Positions 27,421 to 37,573 are shown, counted from the first letter of the stretch. The stretch: DNA of 64,000 bases from a bacterium (GCA_021791415.1 JAJYWQ010000058.1:1-64000); one strand, 5' to 3'. Notes: generated from the letters alone by a model not told the origin. Program-made: numbers and translations.

Positions 27421-27500
27421 AGCCGGTCCAGGCCGGCGATCGCGGCCAGGCACAGTAGGACGAAGAGCAGGGACCCCAGGATGAGCAGGAGGTCAGCCAT
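27417..27500 (-). CDS. Putative 27-aa membrane micropeptide (MADLLLILGSLLFVLLCLAAIAGLDRL) upstream of kdpF
   Basis: ATG start; GTGA overlap of its stop with the kdpF GTG start; almost entirely hydrophobic. Confidence 0.6.
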   Translation of the reverse strand: MADLLLILGSLLFVLLCLAAIAGLDRL

Positions 27501-27627
27501 GCCGGGAGCATCACGGCTCGGCCGTCAAGAAGGTGTCAAAAGCTGCGCTCGGGGCATGGACGGGATGCGAACCAGCCGCGCCACGGGATCGGGCTAACAT
27601 CTGGCGTGGCGTCCGGAAGGCGAACTG

Positions 27628-28341
27628 TTGGGGGTATGGGCGGTGGAGGAGCGGGAGGCCGTGGTGGCGTGGTTTCCCGAGGCGACCACTTGCGCCGCCG
27701 GCAACGAGGTCTCCTTCGCCACCGGCACGTCCGAGGAGCACGAGGCGCTGGGCCTGACAGCGGCGGGCCACTGGCTCGTGCGCCGGTGGAGGGACCGTGG
27801 GGCTGGGGAAGCGGTCCGCCCCCTGGCTCCCGAGGAGGCCCGGGAGTGGTTGCTCCGGTGCGAACACTTCGAGGCGGTGGAGGAGCACTTCCCGGCCGCC
27901 GCCGGGGAGGGGCACCTCCTGCGCCTCGCCCGCCTCTATGAACCGCGCACCCCGGAGGACGGGCACCGGGTGCTGGTGGACCGGCTCTGGCCGAGGGGCA
28001 TCTCCCGAGCAGATGAGCGCATCGACTCCTGGCTGCCGGGGGTGGCCCCGAGCGCGGCGCTTCGCTCCTGGTATGGCCACCGGCCGGATGCGTTCCCCGA
28101 GTTTTCCCGTCGGTACCGGCACGAGCTCAGCTCAGCTGAGTGGGGCGGGCCGCTGGCCGAGATAGCCGAACTGCGCCTCGCCGGCACTGTGACCCTGGTC
28201 ACGGCCACCCGTGACCTGGAGCACTCTGGAGCCCGGGTGTTGTACTCGTGGTTGGGGGGCGAGAATCGCTACCCTGGTGCGCGCCGCGCGTCCGCCCCGC
28301 CCTCCAGGAGGCACCCAGGTGAGCTTCTTCAAGAACCTTGA
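27628..28341 (+). CDS. Protein with C-terminal DUF488-like domain and an unassigned N-terminal domain
   Basis: DUF488-like LARLYEPRTPEDGHRVLVDRLWPRGISRADERIDSWLPGVAPSAALRSWYGH...VTLVTATRDLEHSGARVL. Confidence 0.7.
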   Translation: MGVWAVEEREAVVAWFPEATTCAAGNEVSFATGTSEEHEALGLTAAGHWLVRRWRDRGAGEAVRPLAPEEAREWLLRCEHFEAVEEHFPAAAGEGHLLRLARLYEPRTPEDGHRVLVDRLWPRGISRADERIDSWLPGVAPSAALRSWYGHRPDAFPEFSRRYRHELSSAEWGGPLAEIAELRLAGTVTLVTATRDLEHSGARVLYSWLGGENRYPGARRASAPPSRRHPGELLQEP

Positions 28342-28618
28342 GTCGATGGCCCAGGGGATGGGCAGCACCCAGCCCGAGGCCGAGCTACCGCCGCACAGCT
28401 GTGCCGGTTGCCAGACCCAGATGGAGTACCGGGGGCCCCACACCATCCGAACCGGGGGCCTGCAGCGCGGCTTCGGCGTGGGCGCCGACCTGCTTCTGGG
28501 AAGTGGCCTCGACAATCTCCTGAATCAGGCCACCGAGCGCAATGTCCTGGTGCACGTCATGGTCTGCCCCAACTGCGGGGAAGTGGCCCTGATCAACGAT
28601 CCGCAGCGGGGATTCTGA
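28319..28618 (+). CDS. Zinc-ribbon-like small protein
   Basis: Two CxxC motifs: HSCAGCQTQM and MVCPNCGEVAL; GTG start overlaps the upstream gene. Confidence 0.55.
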   Translation: MSFFKNLESMAQGMGSTQPEAELPPHSCAGCQTQMEYRGPHTIRTGGLQRGFGVGADLLLGSGLDNLLNQATERNVLVHVMVCPNCGEVALINDPQRGF

Positions 28619-28627
28619 GGCCGGCGC

Positions 28628-29086
28628 TCAGCGCCAGCCGTCCACCGAGATGCGACCGGGCCCGGTGAGCGCGAGGGCCAGTGCCGCGACTCCCAGCAGG
28701 AGGGGGAACTCATATCCGCCCTGGCCGTAGAGACCCTGCTTCCAGTGCGCCCTCCGGACGGCGACAGCCATGTTGCCGGCGGCGACGAGGCCCGCCACCG
28801 GGGTTCCGGCGCCCGCCATGAGGCCCAGACCACCGCCCAGCTCCGCCAGGCCGCTGGCCCGGGCCGCCATCTCCGGCATCGGGACCCCCATGTTGGCTAG
28901 GCTCTTCCCAAAGTTCACCGGGCCGCTCCTCTCCCAGGCGGCCTGGTAGTTGGGGCCCAGAAGGCGAGTGAGCCAGGCGGGAGCGGTCCGCCCCTCTCCG
29001 CCCATCAGCTTGGGTAGGCCGTGGGCGGCCAGTATCGAGCCGGCGCCGAGGCGCAGGGCCAGGAGCCCGAGGTCCGATCGCTTCAC
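28628..29086 (-). CDS. DoxX-family membrane protein
   Basis: LALRLGAGSILAAHGLPKLMGG...LAELGGGLGLMAGAGTPVAGLVAAGNMAVA; GGAGGAGG upstream of GTG start. Confidence 0.8.
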   Translation of the reverse strand: MKRSDLGLLALRLGAGSILAAHGLPKLMGGEGRTAPAWLTRLLGPNYQAAWERSGPVNFGKSLANMGVPMPEMAARASGLAELGGGLGLMAGAGTPVAGLVAAGNMAVAVRRAHWKQGLYGQGGYEFPLLLGVAALALALTGPGRISVDGWR

Positions 29087-29131
29087 AGCTGTCCTCCTCC
29101 AACCGATGGTTGCTAGTACAACTATAGCTGG

Positions 29132-30739
29132 TCAGGGTCCGGGCGCGACCGGCGGAAGAGGCAGGGCCAGCGGGGCGGAGCGGGGTGGGTTGCGCTTCAG
29201 GACCAAAACCGGGCTCTCCAGGAGGGGGTGGAAGTTGCGTTCCACGTAGCTCTCTAGCTGCCGGTTCCAGGGGATGCGGTCGCCGCTCAGCGGGGTCAGG
29301 AGCAGGTAGGTGGCGCGGGAGAAGTAGCCAAGCCAGGCGGGGGCGGCGGCCTGGGCCTGGGGGTTGGAGGGCACCTGGCTTCCGGAGATGGATATGGTCG
29401 TCCCCAGAGCGTCCACCACGACCGGGCACCCGGCCCGCCGAGAAAGGAACCTGTCGGCGTTGAGGGTGTACTCCGACTCGTCTGTTACGACGCACGCTCC
29501 GCTGGGAATGGTGCTGGCGAGGAGAGCCGAGGGGTCCTGGGCGCGCTGCAGAAGCGCCGGGATGGCCGCGGCATGGAGGAGGCCGGCGACGAATACCAGC
29601 GCCACCAGGGTGGCGATGAGCTGGGGCCTGGCCGACTCCAGCCGGGCGACCGCCAAGCCCAGCAGCAGAGCCAGGAAGGGAGCCAGGAAGGCAGCGTAGT
29701 GGTAGAAGAACTCGGCGGGCCAGCAGAGGGCGACACCCACCAGGAGGACGCTGAGGAGCGCGAAGGCCTCCAGCTGGGAGGGCAGCCGACGATGTCCTTC
29801 CCCAGGGAGGGCGGCGAAGGCGGCGGCGAACACCGCCAGCAGGATGCCCGCCGCGCCGGCCGCCAGCACCTCGTAGCGGTGCCCTGGGGGCACACCCAGG
29901 CCGGGCCACACCGTGGTCATGAACTCGAGGCGCACGAGGATGGGCTGGCCGGCCTGGCCGGTCCGGCCCAGCTGATCCAGGAAGACCTGGTGGATGAACG
30001 GGGCGGGCGATAGGAGCAGGAAGGGTAGGCAGGGAAGAAGGAAGCCGATCCCGGCAGCCACCACAAGGACGATGGTCTGGGCCACCCTCCCCCTGACCAG
30101 CATGACGATGGCCAAGGCCGCCAGGGGTATGACCGCCCACGTCTTCATGGTCCCCCCTACGCCGAAGGCCAGCCCCGCCCAGACGGTGAGGTCGGTGCGC
30201 GCGGTGAGGCGGTCCCCGGAGAAGAGCGCCAGCAGGCCCAGAAGGCAGAACAGGTTGAGGAAGGGCTCCAGAAGCAGTGCGCTGGAGGCCAGGATGGCAT
30301 CGGGGAAGAGCGCCAGCACCAGGCAGGCGGTGGCCACCGTCAGGGGAGATCGGTGGCGCAGCAGCCGCCCCAGCAGGAGCACGTTGGCGAAGGAGACCAG
30401 CGGCACAAGGCCCCGGGCGACCTCCAGGGCCGCGTGGGTTCCGAAGGGGAAGGAGAGAAGCGCCACCGGGGTCAGCGCCAGGGGCACCCCGGGAGGCTGG
30501 ATGAGAACGAAGTCCCGGTAGGGGACCAGCCCATGCACCAGCTGCACCGCGGTCCCGAAGTAGACGGCGTCGTCGTACTCCCAGGACCCGGTGAGGTGGC
30601 CCGTGGCCACCAGGGTTGCCCAGCGCAGGGCGAGGCCCAGGATGGCTGCCCCCCAGGCCAGGTTGCGCTGCGGGTGGCGGCCCAGCCAGGTCGCCTCCCA
30701 ACGCTGGGCGAGAGCGGCAGCCCGAGGGGCGGTGGCCAT
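29132..30739 (-). CDS. GT39-like membrane glycosyltransferase
   Basis: GSWEYDDAVYFGTAVQLVHGLVPYRDFVLIQPPGVPLAL followed by multiple TM segments. Confidence 0.65.
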   Translation of the reverse strand: MATAPRAAALAQRWEATWLGRHPQRNLAWGAAILGLALRWATLVATGHLTGSWEYDDAVYFGTAVQLVHGLVPYRDFVLIQPPGVPLALTPVALLSFPFGTHAALEVARGLVPLVSFANVLLLGRLLRHRSPLTVATACLVLALFPDAILASSALLLEPFLNLFCLLGLLALFSGDRLTARTDLTVWAGLAFGVGGTMKTWAVIPLAALAIVMLVRGRVAQTIVLVVAAGIGFLLPCLPFLLLSPAPFIHQVFLDQLGRTGQAGQPILVRLEFMTTVWPGLGVPPGHRYEVLAAGAAGILLAVFAAAFAALPGEGHRRLPSQLEAFALLSVLLVGVALCWPAEFFYHYAAFLAPFLALLLGLAVARLESARPQLIATLVALVFVAGLLHAAAIPALLQRAQDPSALLASTIPSGACVVTDESEYTLNADRFLSRRAGCPVVVDALGTTISISGSQVPSNPQAQAAAPAWLGYFSRATYLLLTPLSGDRIPWNRQLESYVERNFHPLLESPVLVLKRNPPRSAPLALPLPPVAPGP

Positions 30740-30844
30740 CAGCCGCCCAGGATATCGACCGGGCCGGTGGGGCCCGCCCCCGGACCCGTGGCGCCTGGGC
30801 CCCCCCGCTTGTGCGAGCGGGTCGTGGCGGCTACAACTGGCCAG

Positions 30845-31864
30845 ATGAGCGTGGCCCACGGCAGCTGGTCCCAGCACCCGCTCCGGCGCTTCGTTCGCCC
30901 CGCCCTGCTGCTGGCCGCGGTGCTGGTGGGCGGCACTCTCGGGTACATGCTGATCGAGGGATGGGACCTCGTCGACAGCGCCTTCATGACCGTGATCACG
31001 GTTTCGACCGTGGGCTACCAGGAGGTCCATCCCCTCTCCCCGGCGGGCCGGCTGTTCAGCATCTGCCTGATCGTGGTCGGGGTGGGGACTATGCTCTACT
31101 CGCTCGGGCTCTTCGCTGAACTGGTGAGTGGCGGCCAGCTGAGCCTGTGGAGGGTGGCACGCCAGTTGGAGCGGGACGTCTCGGCACTTCGAGGCCACTT
31201 CATTCTCTGCGGCTATGGGCGCATCGGCACCCAGGTGGTGGCGGAGCTGGAGAGGGCCGGAGTGCCCTACCTGGCCATCGACAACAATCCCGAGGCGGTG
31301 GGCCGCCTGTCGCGCGAGGGCCGGCTCTTCCTGGAGGGTGACGCCGCCTCGGAGGAGGTCTTGCGGCGGGCCGGTGTGGAGCGCGCCCGCGGGCTGGTCT
31401 GTGCCGTGGACGCCGACGAGCGGGCGGTGTACATCACCCTGGCCGCCCGCTCGCTCAATCCCGAGCTGTTCATCATCTCCCGAGCGGGCCAGCCGGAGTC
31501 CCTGCGCCGGCTCCAGCTGGCGGGTGCGGACCGGGTTCTCTCGCCGTATCAGATGGCCGGGCACCGGATGGCCGAGATGGCCCTTCGACCGGGGGTGGTG
31601 GAGGTGATCGACACCCTGCGATCCGGCTCCGCTGCGCTCGGCGTGGAGGAGATCGTAGTTCCCGAGGACTGGGGTAAAGCGGGAGCCACGGTGAGGGAGG
31701 CGGGCCTCGCTGATCGGGGCACCGCCCGGATCCTGGCCCTCCGCCGTCCGAGCGGCGAGCTCTTCGTGGGGCCCGGTGACGACCAGGTGGTTCTCGGGGG
31801 TGATCTGCTGGTGGTGCTGGGCTCGGCCGTCGAGGTGGACAGGACTGCGCTGGCGCTGAGCTGA
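30845..31864 (+). CDS. Two-TM potassium channel with C-terminal TrkA-N/TrkA-C (RCK) domains
   Basis: FMTVITVSTVGYQEVHPLSPAGRLFS pore; GHFILCGYGRIGTQVVAELERAGVPYLAIDNNPE Rossmann. Confidence 0.85.
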   Translation: MSVAHGSWSQHPLRRFVRPALLLAAVLVGGTLGYMLIEGWDLVDSAFMTVITVSTVGYQEVHPLSPAGRLFSICLIVVGVGTMLYSLGLFAELVSGGQLSLWRVARQLERDVSALRGHFILCGYGRIGTQVVAELERAGVPYLAIDNNPEAVGRLSREGRLFLEGDAASEEVLRRAGVERARGLVCAVDADERAVYITLAARSLNPELFIISRAGQPESLRRLQLAGADRVLSPYQMAGHRMAEMALRPGVVEVIDTLRSGSAALGVEEIVVPEDWGKAGATVREAGLADRGTARILALRRPSGELFVGPGDDQVVLGGDLLVVLGSAVEVDRTALALS

Positions 31865-31908
31865 TCCCCCGCCCCGGCCCGTCCGGCCGTCCCGGTTATG
31901 GTGGAGTG

Positions 31909-33753
31909 GTGGAGAGGCGCTCTGACCTGCGCAACGTGGCCCTGGTGGCCCATGTAGACCATGGGAAAACCACCCTGGTGGACGCCATGCTGCGCCAGAC
32001 CGGGGCCTTCCGGGCTAACCTGGTGGTGGCCGACCGGGTGATGGACTCCGGGGACCTGGAGCGGGAGAAGGGCATCACCATCCTGGCCAAGCACACAGTG
32101 GTGCGCTACCGGGGCACCCGGATCACCATAGTGGACACCCCCGGGCACGCCGACTTCGGCGGTGAGGTGGAGCGGGCCCTGGCCATGGTGGACGGGGTGC
32201 TGCTCCTGGTGGACGCCTCGGAGGGGCCCCTTCCCCAGACCCGCTTCGTGCTGCGCAAGGCCCTGGAGGCCAGGCTGGCGGTTCTGGTGGTGGTGAACAA
32301 GGTGGATCGACCGGACTCCAGGGTGGCTGAGGTGGTGCGGGAGGTCGAGGACCTCTTCCTGGACCTGGACGCCGATGAGGGGCAGCTGGACTTCCCCATC
32401 CTCTACGCCAGCGCCAAGGAGGGCTGGGCGTCTTCCACTCCGGCCACCACCGGCACCTCTCTCGAGCCCTTATTCGAGGCCATCCTGAGCCGGGTGCCGG
32501 CGCCTGAGCACGAGCCCGGGGGGGCGCTTCAGGCGCTGGTGACCAACCTCGACGCATCCCCCTACCTGGGCCGGCTGGCGGTGTGCCGCGTCCACCGGGG
32601 CGAGATCGTCCGGGGGGCGACTGTCGCGCTGTGCCGTGCCGGCGGGGAGGTGGAGCCAGGCCGCGTCGTGGAGCTCTACGGGACCGAGGGGCTGGAGCGG
32701 GTCGCGGTGGAGTCGGCGGGGCCTGGGGAGATCGTTCTCGTCGCCGGCTTCCCTGACGTCTCCATCGGCGACACCCTCGCCGACGCCCAGTCTCCCGAGG
32801 CGCTGGAGCCGATCTTGGTGGACGAGCCGAGCCTGGCCATGACGGTGGGGATCAACACCTCACCCCTGGCCGGGCGAGAGGGCACCAAGCTCACCGCCCG
32901 CCTTCTGAAGAGCCGCCTGGACGCCGAGCTGGTGGGGAACGTGTCGCTGCGCATTGCACCCACAGAGCGGCCCGACACCTGGGAGGTCCAGGGGCGGGGG
33001 GAGCTGCAGCTCGCGGTGCTGGTGGAGACCATGCGGCGTGAGGGGTTCGAGCTCACCGTGGGCAAGCCCCAGGTGGTGACCCGGGTGGTGGAGGGGGTGG
33101 TCCACGAGCCCATGGAGCGCCTCACCGTGGACGCCCCCGAGGAGTATCTCGGGGTCATCACCCAGCTCCTGGCCCTGCGCCAGGGACGTCTGCAAGAGAT
33201 CGTCAATCACGGGACCGGGTGGGTGCGGCTCGAGTACCGCGCTCCGGCCCGCGGGCTGGTGGGCTTCCGCACCGAGTTCTTGGTGGAGACCAGAGGGACC
33301 GGGGTGCTCCACAGTGTCTTCGACGGGCTCGAACCGTGGCATGGGGAGCTCAAGACGCGGCGCAACGGCTCGTTGGTGGCGGACCGCCGGGGCTTCTCCA
33401 CGACGGAGGCGCTGATGTCACTGCAGGAGCGAGGAACCCTGCACATCGGTCCGGGGGTGGAGGTCTATGAGGGGATGGTGGTGGGGGAGAACGCTCGACC
33501 AGAAGACATGGACGTCAACCCCACCAGGGAGCGGAAGCTGACCAACATGCGTTCCTCCACCGCCGAGGAGCTGGAGCGCCTGAGCCCGGCCCTCAACCTC
33601 TCTTTGGAGCAGGCGCTGGAGTTCATCGCCGAAGACGAATGCGCCGAAGTGACCCCCCGGTCCGTGAGATTGCGCAAGGTGGTCCTGGAGCAGAGCATGA
33701 GGGCTCGCGAGCGCCGCCGAGCCCGCCCTACGATCAGGGCCGGGGCGGTCTAG
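31909..33753 (+). CDS. typA: Ribosome-associated GTPase TypA/BipA
   Basis: [67 protein letters not shown]. Confidence 0.96.
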   Translation: MERRSDLRNVALVAHVDHGKTTLVDAMLRQTGAFRANLVVADRVMDSGDLEREKGITILAKHTVVRYRGTRITIVDTPGHADFGGEVERALAMVDGVLLLVDASEGPLPQTRFVLRKALEARLAVLVVVNKVDRPDSRVAEVVREVEDLFLDLDADEGQLDFPILYASAKEGWASSTPATTGTSLEPLFEAILSRVPAPEHEPGGALQALVTNLDASPYLGRLAVCRVHRGEIVRGATVALCRAGGEVEPGRVVELYGTEGLERVAVESAGPGEIVLVAGFPDVSIGDTLADAQSPEALEPILVDEPSLAMTVGINTSPLAGREGTKLTARLLKSRLDAELVGNVSLRIAPTERPDTWEVQGRGELQLAVLVETMRREGFELTVGKPQVVTRVVEGVVHEPMERLTVDAPEEYLGVITQLLALRQGRLQEIVNHGTGWVRLEYRAPARGLVGFRTEFLVETRGTGVLHSVFDGLEPWHGELKTRRNGSLVADRRGFSTTEALMSLQERGTLHIGPGVEVYEGMVVGENARPEDMDVNPTRERKLTNMRSSTAEELERLSPALNLSLEQALEFIAEDECAEVTPRSVRLRKVVLEQSMRARERRRARPTIRAGAV

Positions 33754-34637
33754 CGGGGCTGGGGAGGTCCCGGGGGAACTCCGCGATCCAGGGCCTGCTC
33801 CAGCTGCCGGGTACGGTGGTAGGCGGCCCAGACGGCATCTGCCAGCACGGTTCGGAAGCGCCCCCTCTCCAGGGCTGCGAGCGCCTCGGCGGAGGTGCCG
33901 CCAGGAGAGGTCACCATGTCCCGCAGCTCACTGGGGTGGCGCTGACTCTGGGCGGCGAACTCTGCCGAACCCTCCACCGTGCTAAGGACCAACCTCCTGG
34001 CCAGGTGGCGGGGGAATCCCAGATGGACTGCGGCGTCCACCAGCGACTCGATGAACAGCAGGGTGTAGGTGGGCCCGGTTCCGGAGACGGCGGTGGCCAT
34101 CGCCACCTGTTCCTCGTCCTCCACTTCCAGCTCCTCGCCGAGGGCGCTGAGCAACTGGCGGGTGCGCAGCCGTCCCACCTCGTCCACGTCGGGGGTGGGA
34201 TACCACACTGTCATGCCTTTGCCGATCTGCGCCGGGGTGTTGGGCATGGCCCGTACCACGGCTGGGTGCCCCAGCCCCTCGCCCAGCGTCCGGGTGGAGG
34301 CGCCGGCGACGATGCTCAGGACAAGGGTGCCGGGCGTGATCGCACCGTTGAGTTCGGGCATGACTCGGCGGAGCACCTGAGGCTTGACCGAGATCACCAA
34401 CAGGTCAGCGGCGGCCGCGGCCTGGCGGTTGTCCGAGCTTACCCTAACGCCGAGGCGGTGCTCCAGGTCTTCCCGACGGGCTCGGCGCGGGTGGGTGCAG
34501 GTGACCTCCTCGGGGCGCACCAGCCCCCTCGCCATAAGGCCTCCCACTATGGCCTCGGCCATGGCCCCAGCCCCCACCACCACGAGCCGGGCTCCGGACA
34601 GGTGACTTTGGGGCGCGAGGTCCGCGGAGGGGGACAA
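33750..34637 (-). CDS. proC: Pyrroline-5-carboxylate reductase
   Basis: LVVVGAGAMAEAIVGGLMARGLV, VISVKPQVL, VRAMPNTPAQIGKGMTVW, VSGTGPTYTLLFIESLVDAAVHLGFPRHLA. Confidence 0.92.
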   Translation of the reverse strand: MSPSADLAPQSHLSGARLVVVGAGAMAEAIVGGLMARGLVRPEEVTCTHPRRARREDLEHRLGVRVSSDNRQAAAAADLLVISVKPQVLRRVMPELNGAITPGTLVLSIVAGASTRTLGEGLGHPAVVRAMPNTPAQIGKGMTVWYPTPDVDEVGRLRTRQLLSALGEELEVEDEEQVAMATAVSGTGPTYTLLFIESLVDAAVHLGFPRHLARRLVLSTVEGSAEFAAQSQRHPSELRDMVTSPGGTSAEALAALERGRFRTVLADAVWAAYHRTRQLEQALDRGVPPGPPQPR

Positions 34638-34762
34638 GCTGTTACATCCTCTGAGGCTGGGCGGCTGTGCTCAGCATATCCGCGGCGGTACGATCTCGGC
34701 CACCGAATCAATTTGGGAGCAAGGTGGATGGCGGACTTGCACTACCGCGGGAGGCCTTTGGT

Positions 34763-35734
34763 TTGAAGGCAGCGTTGTACCGGACCACCGGCGATGCGGC
34801 TGAGGTCATCCGGCTGGAGGACGTTGAGCGGCCCGAGCCGGGAGCGGGGGAGGTGCGGGTGCGCCTCCACGTCTCCGGGGTGAATCCCACCGATTGGAAG
34901 GCGCGCACCGGGGCCACACCCCGCCCAATCCAGGGGTTTCAGATCCCTCACCACGATGGCGCCGGCGAGATTGATGCCGTGGGTGAGGGGGTTCCGGAGG
35001 AGCGTCTGGGGGAGCGGGTCTGGGTCTGGCTGGCGGCGGCGGGCCGGCCCTGGGGTACCGCGGCGCAGTGGACCGTCGTCCCGGCCGCCCAAGCCACCCC
35101 GCTCCCCGCCGGGGCGTCGTATGAGCTGGGGGCCTGCCTCGGCGTGCCCGCCCTCACCGCTCATCGGTGCCTCTTCGCCGACGGTCCGCTGTCGGGCAGG
35201 GATGTGTTGGTCACCGGGGGCGCCGGGGCGGTGGGGCACTTCGCCATCGAACTCGCGCGCTGGGGTGGCGCCCGAGTGGCCGCCACGGTCAGCGGGGAGG
35301 CCAAGGCCGAGCTGGCACGGCGGGCGGGGGCGGACCTGGTGGTGAACTACCGGGAGCCCGGGGCGCAGGCCGAACTGCGGCGATTCTCCTCCCGGTTCGC
35401 CAGGATCGTGGAGGTCAACCTGGCGGCCAACCTCCAGATGGACCTGGGCCTCGCCGGCCCCGACACGGTGGTGGTGGCGTACGCGGCGGACCTCGAAGAC
35501 CCGGTCCTGCCGGTCCGCGCCTGCATGAGTGTCAACCTCGTGATGCGCTTCGTGCTGCTGTACGGGGTTGCCAGACCGGCCTTGGAGGAGGCGGCGGCCG
35601 TCGTCCACAGGGCGCTGGCCGACAATGCCGTGACCGAGTTGCCCATAGTCCGCTTCCCCCTGGACCGCTGTGCCGAGGCCCAGGAGGCGGTCCGGTCGGG
35701 GGTGACCGGCAAAGTGGTTCTGGAGATCCCATGA
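34763..35734 (+). CDS. NADPH:quinone reductase / zinc-type alcohol dehydrogenase superfamily
   Basis: VRVRLHVSGVNPTDWKAR, HHDGAGEIDAVGEGV, VLVTGGAGAVGHFAIELARWGGARVAAT. Confidence 0.85.
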   Translation: MKAALYRTTGDAAEVIRLEDVERPEPGAGEVRVRLHVSGVNPTDWKARTGATPRPIQGFQIPHHDGAGEIDAVGEGVPEERLGERVWVWLAAAGRPWGTAAQWTVVPAAQATPLPAGASYELGACLGVPALTAHRCLFADGPLSGRDVLVTGGAGAVGHFAIELARWGGARVAATVSGEAKAELARRAGADLVVNYREPGAQAELRRFSSRFARIVEVNLAANLQMDLGLAGPDTVVVAYAADLEDPVLPVRACMSVNLVMRFVLLYGVARPALEEAAAVVHRALADNAVTELPIVRFPLDRCAEAQEAVRSGVTGKVVLEIP

Positions 35735-35761
35735 GGGGGGCTGGGTACGGCTCCTCAGGCC

Positions 35762-36622
35762 ATGAGCCTTCGACCGCCGAGGCGGAACGGCGTGGCTAGC
35801 GTGGAGGCTCAGGCCACCGCCGCTCGGCGCGCCATCCGAAACCGCGCCGTCCTGGGCGTGGAGCCCAGCTGGGGCTGGAACTTCAACGACCTCAGCCACG
35901 AATGGAGGCGGCTGTTCGCCGAGCTGTTCGGCACCTTCCTCCTGGTCCTGGTCGCTGCCGGGGCGCCCACCGTGGCGGCGCGCTACCCCGGAGTCCTCTC
36001 CCAGGCGGCCATCGTCACCGCCCCGGGACTCATGGTCATGGGCATCATTCTGTTCATGGGGCTGGTGTCCGGAGCCCACCTCAACCCGGTGGTGAGCCTG
36101 GCCTTCGCCCTCCGCCGGGAGTTCCCTTGGCGGCGGATCCCGGCCTACATGGCGGCCCAGGTGGTGGGGTCGGTCCTGGCCTGCCTGGTTCTCTGGGCCC
36201 TTGTCGGCAGGTACGCCCACCTCGGCGCGACCCTCCCCGGCTCCGGTGTGGGGGACCTGCAGGCGATGGCCATGGAGGCCTTCCTCACTATGGGTCTGGT
36301 GAGCACCATCCTGGGGACGGCCTCCGGTGCGCAGAATGTCGGCACCCTCTCGGCCATCGCCGTGGGCGGCTACATCGCCCTCGCGGGGCTCTGGTCGAGC
36401 CCGATAAGCGGTGCCTCCATGAACCCGGTGCGATCCTTCGGGCCCGCCCTGGTGAGCGGCGACTTCGCCCACTTCTGGGTCTACCTGGTCGGCCCAGCGG
36501 CCGGGGCGCTCCTGGCAGTTGGGGCCGCCCAAATCCTTCGCGGCCCGGGCGGGGACGTCACCGCCATGAGAGCGGCCCAGGGAGCTCTCGATCCCGTGGG
36601 GCCGCCGGAGAAGTCCGGGTGA
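35762..36622 (+). CDS. MIP/aquaporin-family channel
   Basis: FAELFGTFLLVLVAAGAP, GAHLNPVVSLAFALRREFPWRRIPAYMAAQVVGS, ISGASMNPVRSFGPALVSGDFAHFWVYLVGPAAGA. Confidence 0.88.
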   Translation: MSLRPPRRNGVASVEAQATAARRAIRNRAVLGVEPSWGWNFNDLSHEWRRLFAELFGTFLLVLVAAGAPTVAARYPGVLSQAAIVTAPGLMVMGIILFMGLVSGAHLNPVVSLAFALRREFPWRRIPAYMAAQVVGSVLACLVLWALVGRYAHLGATLPGSGVGDLQAMAMEAFLTMGLVSTILGTASGAQNVGTLSAIAVGGYIALAGLWSSPISGASMNPVRSFGPALVSGDFAHFWVYLVGPAAGALLAVGAAQILRGPGGDVTAMRAAQGALDPVGPPEKSG

Positions 36623-36665
36623 GAGCTACCGGCCCGGCGAGGGGAGCCGCAGGGAGGTGCGAGCG

Positions 36666-37127
36666 GTGAGCAAGTCCAAGGAGAACTGGAAGGCGGAGCC
36701 CGACGAACACGACTATCCCGCCGCCGGCAATTACCTGTCTCTGCTCCTTCCCCCGGAGACGGTGACTGAGGCCGTGCGCCTGCTGCGCTCGGCGGAGCTG
36801 GTGCGGTACAAGGCCAAGGACCTTCTCCGCGCCAGCCGGCTGCCGCTACTTTCCGCCAAGGACCCGGACGTCTCCCGCGACCTTCGCGAGGTTCATGCCG
36901 GTCGCAAGCTCTCCCCCGTCCTCGTCCTGAGAGGCGACCTGGGCCGCGAGGTCCCCCTCACGGTGGCTGACGGCTACCACAGGATCTGTGCCAGCTACCA
37001 TCTGAACGAGGATGCGGAGATACCGTGCCGCCTGGCCGGGCTTCCCCTCCCGCCGGAGATGCGCGAGGGAATGCGGCCCCGGGCGGGCCGCGGCGGGCCG
37101 GGCCCTTCGAAGCGTTCCCCGGAATAG
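36666..37127 (+). CDS. Conserved hypothetical, ParB-like segment
   Basis: LSPVLVLRGDLGREVPLTVADGYHRICASYHL; gggaggtg upstream of GTG. Confidence 0.5.
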   Translation: MSKSKENWKAEPDEHDYPAAGNYLSLLLPPETVTEAVRLLRSAELVRYKAKDLLRASRLPLLSAKDPDVSRDLREVHAGRKLSPVLVLRGDLGREVPLTVADGYHRICASYHLNEDAEIPCRLAGLPLPPEMREGMRPRAGRGGPGPSKRSPE

Positions 37128-37573
37128 GGGCCGGCACTTTCCAGCCGCGGAGGTGGGGAACTCGCCGTGGGATTCTTTCCGGGACGGCGGCCCGTGCCGA
37201 GCGCGCAGGTGCGGCCCGGGTCGGTTGCGGATGGCGATACCGGTCGGTGTCGGACCGCTGAGCGAGGACAGTGGGCGCCGGTCCGCACCCAGACGGCCGG
37301 CGCGGGGCGGACCGTCGCCTGCGCGACCTCGGTCTGGCTGAGGGCCGGCGGGATGTTGGGCTGGCCTTTGGCGAGGTCCTTCGGATGGGGGAGGGCGGGA
37401 GTCGCCAGGGCTCGCTCTCGGGTGGGCCGCACGCCGGCGTGGCCCGGCTCCATTGGACGGCTTGCACCTCCGGGGCGGCTGCGCTATTCACCTAGGGAGA
37501 GCGGGCGGAGTGGCGAAGAACTGGAGGGCTGGAGGTGCTGAGCGACAACAGGCTCCCCCCCGGGGACGCGGCG

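Noticed and set aside
27501-27600. Riboswitch upstream of kdp operon
   Set aside because: Only about 100 bp to the divergent gene and no recognisable ydaO/c-di-AMP-type core; a TTGACA-like box on the minus strand lacks a convincing -10
34742-36532. 596-aa minus-strand ORF opposite oxidoreductase and aquaporin genes
   Set aside because: Compositional shadow ORF spanning two real genes
37128-37530. Possible structured RNA in the gap before the PatB-like gene
   Set aside because: Looked for RNase P (GAGGAAAGUCC-like) and tmRNA signatures by eye and saw none; no clear stems beyond GC-rich background
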